A stretch of DNA of 64,000 bases from Sphingopyxis sp. RIFCSPHIGHO2_12_FULL_65_19. GTDB lineage: Bacteria; Pseudomonadota; Alphaproteobacteria; Sphingomonadales; Sphingomonadaceae. The translations under genes were made by a program, and so were the position numbers. Positions within the stretch are counted from its first letter, which is position 1, and every line of letters starts with the position of its first letter. The stretch is taken from positions 84,485-148,484 of the forward strand of contig NZ_MIAM01000024.1 in assembly GCF_001830555.1 (NCBI RefSeq), written 5' to 3'. Below are positions 57,623-64,000 of this stretch, piece after piece. The notes under the pieces were generated by a model that ran no database searches, was not told the origin of the DNA, and worked only from the letters and a program-made list of their open reading frames with translations.

Positions 57623-59716
57623 ATGCTGAGGCAATATGAACTTGTCGAGCGCGTGCGCGCTTATGATCCCGACGTCGACGAGGCGCTGCTCAACCGCGCC
57701 TATGTTTTCACCGTGCAGAAACATGGCAGCCAGAAGCGCGCTTCGGGCGACCCCTATTTCAGCCATCCGGTCGAAGTCGCGGGAATCCTGACCGACCTTC
57801 ACCTCGACAGCGAGACGATCGTCACCGCGCTGCTCCACGACACGCTCGAGGACACGCTGACGACGCCCGAGGAGATCGAGCGACTGTTCGGCGCCGACGT
57901 CGGCCGCCTCGTCGACGGCGTGACCAAGCTCAGCAAGATCGAGGCGCAGACCGAGAATGAGCGCGCGGCCGAGAATCTGCGCAAATTCCTGCTCGCCATG
58001 TCGGACGATATCCGGGTGTTGCTGGTCAAGCTTGCCGACCGGCTGCACAATATGCGGACGCTGCATTTCATCAAGAACCCCGACAAAAGGCGCCGCATCG
58101 CCAAGGAGACGATGGACATCTATGCCCCGCTCGCCGAGCGGATCGGCATGTACGAATATATGCGCGAGATGCAGCTGCTCGCGTTCAGCGAGCTTGAACC
58201 CGAAGCCTATGCGACGATCACCGGACGCCTTGCCAAGCTGACCGCCGGGGGCAAGGACAAGGTCGCTGCGATCAGCCGCGAGTTCAAGGAGCTGCTCGCC
58301 AAGAACGGCATCGAGGCCGAGGTGTCGGGGCGCGAGAAGCATCCCTATTCGATCTGGCGCAAGATGCAGGAACGCCACGTCAGTTTTGAACAGGTGACCG
58401 ACATCATCGCGTTCCGCATCGTCACCCCCACCGACGCCGATTGCTATGCGGCGCTGGGCCTGCTCCATCGCAAATGGAAAATGGTGCCGGGACGCTTCAA
58501 GGACTATATCTCCACCCCGAAGCGCAATGGGTACAAATCGCTGCACACGACGATCATGCACCAGCAGAATATGCGGATCGAGATCCAGATCCGCAGCCTG
58601 GGCATGCACCAGCAGTCCGAATTCGGCTTTGCCGCGCATTGGGCCTATAAGCAGGGCGGCACCGCCCCCGACGGGCAGGCCGGGTGGATTCGCGACCTGA
58701 TCGAAATTCTGGAGCAGACGCACGATCCCGAAGAGTTCCTCGAAAACACGCGCATCGCGATGTATCAGGACCGCATCTTCGCCTTCACGCCGAAGGGCAG
58801 CCTGCATCAGCTGCCGAAGGGCGCGACGCCGGTCGATTTTGCCTATGCCGTCCACACCGGGCTGGGCGACCGCACCGTCGGCGCCAAGGTCAACGGTCGG
58901 CTGGTGCCGCTGCGCACGCAATTGTCGAACGGCGACACCGTCGAAATCCTGTCGTCCGACAAGCAGACGCCGCAGCCCGCCTGGCTGGGCTTTGCGGTCA
59001 CCGGCAAGGCGCGCGCGGCGATCCGCCGCCATGTGCGGTCGAAGGAAAAGGTCGAACTCGCCGCGCTGGGCCGCAAGATGTATGACGAGATCGTCGCGCG
59101 CCTGCCCAACAAGGTCGGTGACAAGGCCCGTGCCGCCGCGCGGGAACGGCTGAAACTCGAAGACGACAGTGCGCTTTACGTGGCGATCGCCAAGCAGCGG
59201 TTCAGCGACAATGCGGTGCTAGAGGCGCTCGTCCCCGGCATCACCGCGGACATGAAGACCAAGCCCGGCAAGCTGGTTCAGGGCGCAGCGGTGTCGATCG
59301 CGGGGCTGACCCCCGGCGTCGCCTATCAGCTCGCCGATTGCTGTCACCCCGTTCCCGGCGACCGCATCGTCGGCCTGTCGCGGCCGGGCGAGGGGATCGA
59401 GGTGCATGTCATCGATTGCCCCCGGCTCGCCGACGGCATCGACGCCGACTGGATCGACCTCCGGTGGCAGGAGGACAGCGAGGGCGGCAATGCGCGCCTG
59501 TGCATCGTGATCCGCAACGAACCCGGCACGCTCGCCGAAATGTCGGGTATCCTCGCCGCCAATATGGCGAACATCACCAATTTGCGCCTGTCGAACCGCG
59601 AGGGCGGCTTTCACACCTATGACGTCGTCGTCGAGGTGCGCGACGTCCAGCATGTGATGCGCATATTGTCCGCGCTGCGCGCGTCGGACACGGTGGTGCA
59701 GGCCGAACGGCTTTAG
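57623..59716 (+). CDS. rel: Bifunctional (p)ppGpp synthetase/hydrolase
   Basis: RelA/SpoT-family protein of 697 residues. The HD hydrolase domain is intact (FSHPVEVAGILTDLHLD, LLHDTLEDT, LVKLADRLHNMRTL). The synthetase domain has SGREKHPYSIWRKMQ, TDIIAFRIVTPTDADCYAAL and GYKSLHTTIMHQQ. TGS (FAFTPKGSLHQLPKGATPVD) and C-terminal ACT (LCIVIRNEPGTLAEMSGILA) domains follow. It is the single stringent-response enzyme usual in alphaproteobacteria. GGGAG precedes the ATG by 3 bases, which decides the start. Confidence 0.96.
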   Translation: MLRQYELVERVRAYDPDVDEALLNRAYVFTVQKHGSQKRASGDPYFSHPVEVAGILTDLHLDSETIVTALLHDTLEDTLTTPEEIERLFGADVGRLVDGVTKLSKIEAQTENERAAENLRKFLLAMSDDIRVLLVKLADRLHNMRTLHFIKNPDKRRRIAKETMDIYAPLAERIGMYEYMREMQLLAFSELEPEAYATITGRLAKLTAGGKDKVAAISREFKELLAKNGIEAEVSGREKHPYSIWRKMQERHVSFEQVTDIIAFRIVTPTDADCYAALGLLHRKWKMVPGRFKDYISTPKRNGYKSLHTTIMHQQNMRIEIQIRSLGMHQQSEFGFAAHWAYKQGGTAPDGQAGWIRDLIEILEQTHDPEEFLENTRIAMYQDRIFAFTPKGSLHQLPKGATPVDFAYAVHTGLGDRTVGAKVNGRLVPLRTQLSNGDTVEILSSDKQTPQPAWLGFAVTGKARAAIRRHVRSKEKVELAALGRKMYDEIVARLPNKVGDKARAAARERLKLEDDSALYVAIAKQRFSDNAVLEALVPGITADMKTKPGKLVQGAAVSIAGLTPGVAYQLADCCHPVPGDRIVGLSRPGEGIEVHVIDCPRLADGIDADWIDLRWQEDSEGGNARLCIVIRNEPGTLAEMSGILAANMANITNLRLSNREGGFHTYDVVVEVRDVQHVMRILSALRASDTVVQAERL

Positions 59717-59801
59717 GCGGGATAAAGCGTCCGCTTAGGGGTGGTCAGCGGTCAGCCGGCTTTTGAGCTTGAGGGGCGAATAGCAGACATGAAACGCGTA
59801 G

Positions 59802-60113
59802 CTAGTTTGGTGCCGAGAAGTGATAGGCTTCGACCAAACTGAAGTCCTCTCCTGCGCAGAGGAATCTGCCGCCGCCCTCTTCAAACGTCCTAAATGTCCA
59901 CCGAACATAATCGATAGCTAGGCAAAGAGCCTGAAAACCATCGCCTCCTGCAACTCTTAGCGGTGTCTGAAATTGGCCTGTTGTCACGATGCAGCGCCAA
60001 ACAAACTCTGTTTCAAGATAAGGCTGCTCAATCGACAGATCAAAATCGAATGGGTCACCCGTAACTGGTACGGCAGTAAGCGAAAGCGAAACGATGGCGC
60101 GACTGGTTTCCAT
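59802..60113 (-). CDS. Small hypothetical protein
   Basis: Possible protein of 103 residues with no signal peptide or membrane segment. The middle GGDGFQALCLAIDYVRWTFR recalls the DUF6968-type small proteins, but this cannot be confirmed by eye. Base composition is lower in GC than in the neighbours and codon use is less biased, so it may be acquired or poorly expressed. It lies between rel and the multiheme cytochrome gene, on the cytochrome strand. Confidence 0.55.
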   Translation of the reverse strand: METSRAIVSLSLTAVPVTGDPFDFDLSIEQPYLETEFVWRCIVTTGQFQTPLRVAGGDGFQALCLAIDYVRWTFRTFEEGGGRFLCAGEDFSLVEAYHFSAPN

Positions 60114-60181
60114 ATGACCGGAGATGCATCAGAAAACATCTGGTCGCAATGTCTGCAATCGGTCGAAAGCCGACGCTCCCA

Positions 60182-63100
60182 TCAATTCGCATACAGCAGC
60201 GGCGGCCGCCACGCGTTTTCGTCAACCTCGTCGCGGACCTTGTAGACGACGCCTTTGCTGTTCAGGAACAGCTTCTCCATCTCGCGCCGCGTGAAGGGCC
60301 GCGATCCGACGCGGCCGAACACGGCCATCTGGCCGCCCGTCTCGTCGACCGCGCGATCACGGTCGAGGCCCTTTGACAGCGCGAGCGCGGGTGACGGGGT
60401 CTTTGCCCAGGCGATGAGTTCGGGGGTCGGTTTGGGCGAAAAGCCATAAAGGCCCGGATTATCGGGGCTGGTCAGCTGAAGCACCTTGATGCCGTTCCGC
60501 CCGTCGGCGACATAGCCGAACAACGAGGCGTTGGTCGATGCGACGATCACATCCTCGGCATCATTGAGCGCGCCGCCAAAGGTCAGCCCCGGCCAGACGA
60601 TCGGCGCCGCGGGGCGCGTGACATCGACGATCACCAGCCCGTCCGCCTTCGCCGCGACATACATATAGGTGCGGGCGAGATAGATTTTCCGCGCGTTCGC
60701 AAGGCGCACCGTGCCCGCAGGCACCGCGACCGGCTGCGCCAGATTGGTGACGTCGAACAGCTTCACACCCTCGGCATCGGTAACCCAGAGGTAGCGGAAC
60801 TGCACCGCGCTCGCGCGCGCGTCGGTCAGCGGAAGCTGCGCCGTGACCTTGGGTGCAAGCGGCACCGACAGGTCGAGCACGACCAGCCCGGCGTCGGTGG
60901 TGATATAGGCGATGCTACCCGCGAGCGTCACATGCCGCGCCCCCGCCAGCACATTGCCCTCGTTCCACGTCAGCGCGCGCTTCAGCTTGTTGTTGCGGAA
61001 CTCGGCGTCGGCCAATGTGTCGACGTCGACCAGGACCAGCCCCTCGACGCTGTCGGTGATGACGGCGTAGCGGTAGATGTCGTGCATCACCTGTTCGTGG
61101 TTTTCCGGGAAATTCTTCACGATATTTTCGTTGCGCGACACGCTGATCGGCTGGGTGGTCGCGAGCGCCATGCAGGTCGCATTCTTCGTTTTGACATGCG
61201 TGTCGTGGCCGAGCGCCGAGAAGGGCGCGCGTATGATGCGTTCGGAGAAGCCCTTGTTGCCGATCGACGCGACGTCATAGACGCGGAAACCGCCCTTGCC
61301 CTCTGCCACGAACATATATTCGCCGCGCTGTTGCAGGCAGCCAACCCGCCCGCTCGTCCCCTGGACGATATTGGCAAATTCCTCGAGCGCGTGGGTTTCG
61401 CCCGACCCCTTTTTGTCGAAGATCTTGCCGCGCACCCAGTTTTTCAGCTCACGCCCATTCTGTTCGACGTGCAGTTTCCAATAGTCGGGATAGGCATATT
61501 TCTGGAGATAACTGCCGATCACCGCCTGCGGTTCGTCCCATTCGGTGACGCGCGTCGCCTGGAAACTGTTTTCCTGACCCGACCAGACGTTCAGGCCGAC
61601 GAAATTGACGAAGTTGGTGCCGAGCAGATTGAGCTGCGCCATGATCGCATTATTGTCGTCGGCCGCCGACAAGTGGCAGTCGCTGCATTGCTTGGTTTCG
61701 GAACGGCGGACCGTGTGCGGGAAATGCGGCGCGAACGCCTGGCTCGAATAGCCCGCCGACGAAATCGGCGGCTGCTGCACATAGATGCGCTCGCGGTTGA
61801 TGTTCGTCGATGACAGCACCAGCGCCGAGGTCGAGCGGACCGGGGTGATGATGCCGCGCACCTCGCCGTCCGGGCCGGGTTCGCCGGGCTTGGTCAGCTG
61901 GTGGCGGCCAAGCTGGAACATCTCGTCGCGCGCCACCTGCGGGTTGTAGGTCGCAAAGTTGCGCGTCTCCTCACCCTCGAAATGGTGCATCTTGGTCTTC
62001 CAGTTCGCCTCGATCGGCAAATGGCAGCCGCCGCAGCTGGTCGTCCAGCTGAGGTGGCAGGTGAAGCAGGTCATCTTGTCGTCGCCGTGCGCGCGGTCCT
62101 CGCTGGCGATCCCCGGTCCCCACTCATATTTGCCATCCTCGGCGCCCGCGCGTGCCATCAGCTTGGCGCGCGCCGCCTTGGCGTTGAAATGCGGTCCCGG
62201 CGTCACCGCCTGCTTGACCAGGCTGACCTGCCATTCGAGCCCCGGATCGACGATCGAACGCTGGATCAGCCCGATCACCTCGGCATCATCATTATACTGG
62301 AATTCAAAACGGCGCCGTCCATCGGGGTTACGCAGCAGCGCCAGATTATTGCCCTGCGGCCGCGCCGCGACGTTCGAGGTCAGGAGGTTCGGAAAGGCAT
62401 CGGCGGTGCCGTGGCAATCCTTGCAGCTGATCTCGACCGCGTTCGCCACTTCGCCCTGGATATAGCCATTGCCGTGGCTGTCCTGCGCGAAATGGCAGTC
62501 GGCGCACTGCATCCCCTTTTCGGCGTGGATATCCATCATATGGACCGCCTTGCCGGGGTTGATCCCCGGCGGCACAAACTTGCCCTCGACCCCCGGCTTT
62601 CCGGGATCGGCGCTGGACAGGCAGAGGTCGCGTTCCTTCGGATCGGTAAAATGATTACAGCTTTTGCGCCATTTTTCGGGATCGGCGGGGTCGATGATGT
62701 TGGCCGTGTCGGTGCCATAGGTCGACATATTGCCGTCGGCGTTCAGCAGATTGCCGCTCCGGTCGCGCTTGAAGATGCCGCGGAAGTTCCAGCCGTGACC
62801 ATGATAGTCGGCGAACTGGGTGTCCTTGTTGCTGTCGTTGACGTCATAGACGTCGCGCAGAAATTCGACATCGGCCCACAGCCCGCGCGTCGCTGCGGCT
62901 TCGGGATTACGTTCGAGCACCTGATGCACTTCGGCAGCGGTCGGATAGCGCTGCTGCTTATATTTTTTCTGATATTCCTCGTCGCTCATCCCCGGGGGGC
63001 GCGGCGCGCTGTTGTCGGGCCCCGGCCACATCTGCGGCGCGTCGGATTCATAATCCCACATCGTGTAGCCGAGGTAGGAGTTCAGGAAGATGTTCGGCTG

Positions 63101-64000
63101 GTGCATGTGGCACGACATGCACTGCGAGGTCGGGATGGCGCGGGTGAAGGCGTGGCTGATCGGATGGCCCGATTCGCCCCGCGCCGGCGAGGCGGGGCGC
63201 GTCGGAACGTCGGGATCGGCAGGGTCGACCAGCGCGCCATGACCGCCAGCGGCCTGATGGCCGTCGTCGGCGCCGTGCGCATCGCCGCCGTGCCCATCCT
63301 GGGGCTTCCATTTCTTTTCGGCGATCGTCGGATCGACCGTCGCCGTTTCGCCATCGCGGCCATATTTGGCATAGGTCAGGCTGTGCCGCGGTTCGCGATC
63401 GTTGGCGTAGACGACATGGCAGCCCGAACAGCCCGAATGGCGATAATCACCGGGCTGGTCGTTGGTGCCCATGAACCAGGACAGCGGGTCGTTGAGACGC
63501 GTCTTGTGGATGTTGAGCACGGGGATCGACACGCGCAGCCCGGTGCCGGGACCGCGGTTCGATTGCTTGAGGTCGGGGCGCCCCGGCTCCTCCAGCCGCT
63601 GGATGCTGCCCGTCGGGTTCGGCAGGCCGATTTCGGGAAATTGCGTGTTGATGTTGCGCCCGCCGCGCTCGAACACCCGAAAGACGTCGCCCGGCGGCAA
63701 CACGCTCCAGCGCGGCAGCGGATATATTTTAGCGAGCGCGCCGCGCTTTTTTTCCTCGTCGGTCAATATCTTGTCGAAGCCGAAGCTCGGCTTGCACGCT
63801 TCCTTATACTCCTCGGCGGTGAGCCGCGACGAGGGCGAGAGGACGCAAGCGGGCTCGCCGGTGCGCGTATAGGCTTCGCCGAAGATGTAATTCTTATACG
63901 GGACGATGCCATTATTATAGGCCGCGCCGCCCCACAGCATCGCGCCGGTCGACATCATCGACCGCTCGGTCGCCTCGATCACCTCAAGGTGGCAGGCGCC
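60182..64000 (-). CDS. Very large multiheme cytochrome c with C-terminal LVIVD-type propeller (5' end beyond right edge)
   Basis: More than 1,270 codons are open to the window edge with no start needed inside; the reading frame at 64000 already codes GACHLEVIEATE, the end of another CxxCH heme site. Seven complete heme motifs are visible in order: CSGCH, CMSCH, CADCH, CKDCH, CFTCH, CGGCH and CSDCH. His-rich linker DGHGGDAHGADDGHQAAGGH lies near the middle. The last 370 residues form a repeat domain with LVLVDVDTL, LVVLDLSVP, VKLFDVTNL and LVIVDVTRP, typical of LVIVD-type beta-propellers. It is probably periplasmic or surface exposed and moves electrons; the partner is unknown. Confidence 0.92.
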   Translation of the reverse strand, partial: GACHLEVIEATERSMMSTGAMLWGGAAYNNGIVPYKNYIFGEAYTRTGEPACVLSPSSRLTAEEYKEACKPSFGFDKILTDEEKKRGALAKIYPLPRWSVLPPGDVFRVFERGGRNINTQFPEIGLPNPTGSIQRLEEPGRPDLKQSNRGPGTGLRVSIPVLNIHKTRLNDPLSWFMGTNDQPGDYRHSGCSGCHVVYANDREPRHSLTYAKYGRDGETATVDPTIAEKKWKPQDGHGGDAHGADDGHQAAGGHGALVDPADPDVPTRPASPARGESGHPISHAFTRAIPTSQCMSCHMHQPNIFLNSYLGYTMWDYESDAPQMWPGPDNSAPRPPGMSDEEYQKKYKQQRYPTAAEVHQVLERNPEAAATRGLWADVEFLRDVYDVNDSNKDTQFADYHGHGWNFRGIFKRDRSGNLLNADGNMSTYGTDTANIIDPADPEKWRKSCNHFTDPKERDLCLSSADPGKPGVEGKFVPPGINPGKAVHMMDIHAEKGMQCADCHFAQDSHGNGYIQGEVANAVEISCKDCHGTADAFPNLLTSNVAARPQGNNLALLRNPDGRRRFEFQYNDDAEVIGLIQRSIVDPGLEWQVSLVKQAVTPGPHFNAKAARAKLMARAGAEDGKYEWGPGIASEDRAHGDDKMTCFTCHLSWTTSCGGCHLPIEANWKTKMHHFEGEETRNFATYNPQVARDEMFQLGRHQLTKPGEPGPDGEVRGIITPVRSTSALVLSSTNINRERIYVQQPPISSAGYSSQAFAPHFPHTVRRSETKQCSDCHLSAADDNNAIMAQLNLLGTNFVNFVGLNVWSGQENSFQATRVTEWDEPQAVIGSYLQKYAYPDYWKLHVEQNGRELKNWVRGKIFDKKGSGETHALEEFANIVQGTSGRVGCLQQRGEYMFVAEGKGGFRVYDVASIGNKGFSERIIRAPFSALGHDTHVKTKNATCMALATTQPISVSRNENIVKNFPENHEQVMHDIYRYAVITDSVEGLVLVDVDTLADAEFRNNKLKRALTWNEGNVLAGARHVTLAGSIAYITTDAGLVVLDLSVPLAPKVTAQLPLTDARASAVQFRYLWVTDAEGVKLFDVTNLAQPVAVPAGTVRLANARKIYLARTYMYVAAKADGLVIVDVTRPAAPIVWPGLTFGGALNDAEDVIVASTNASLFGYVADGRNGIKVLQLTSPDNPGLYGFSPKPTPELIAWAKTPSPALALSKGLDRDRAVDETGGQMAVFGRVGSRPFTRREMEKLFLNSKGVVYKVRDEVDENAWRPPLLYAN

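Overview
The window looks like a high-GC alphaproteobacterium of the Sphingomonadales, probably a Sphingopyxis-like sphingomonad. The grounds are several TonB-dependent receptors, the gene neighbourhood ubiH-ftsK-lolA-xth-ribA, a single bifunctional Rel/SpoT protein, and codon use. No rRNA, CRISPR array, integrase or intact insertion sequence was seen. One tRNA-Gly(GCC) lies near 44.5 kb.

Layout. 1-10.4 kb is an amino-acid uptake block: a TonB receptor cut by the left edge, an Aap/Bzt-type ABC transporter operon that encloses a cystathionine beta-lyase-like gene, a divergent LysR regulator and a second TonB receptor. 10.4-23.3 kb is a copper-handling block. It has a CnrYXH-type membrane sensor/anti-sigma/ECF sigma module, copA (multicopper oxidase), copB, DUF305 and DUF411 proteins and a small lipoprotein on the minus strand. 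On the plus strand are copC, copD, an AraC regulator, a methyltransferase, a Cu+ P-type ATPase, an NTF2-like protein and a cytochrome c. 23.5-27.2 kb holds a solitary nuclease-like gene and a third TonB receptor. 27.8-43.7 kb is a metal-efflux block: MerR with glutaredoxin-MauE, two small secreted proteins, cusCBAF, a second MerR with a divergent cation transporter, DUF3703, a His-rich protein and czcCBA. At 44.4-64 kb, from the tRNA onward, the genes are ordinary chromosomal ones (ybbN, LON-domain protein, sigma factor, ubiH, ftsK, lolA, xth, ribA, a LytTR two-component pair, HxlR, glycosyltransferase, rel). The window ends in a very large multiheme cytochrome that runs off the right edge.

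How the genes fit together. The most striking observation is a shared promoter-like sequence, TGAGGG-N15-GCGTAT (variants CAAGGG and GCGTAA), with identical spacing at seven places: upstream of the sensor operon, copA, copC, the Cu ATPase, the cytochrome c gene and two of the three TonB receptor genes. Its exact spacing and placement suggest it is the target of the ECF sigma factor encoded here, so one envelope metal signal may control periplasmic copper oxidation, export and outer-membrane transport. The CnrX-like sensor keeps all five metal-ligand positions of Cupriavidus CnrX at a constant offset of three residues, yet it sits in a copper operon. The czc/cus block instead uses MerR-type operators, three of which are visible as perfect palindromes in long-spacer promoters.
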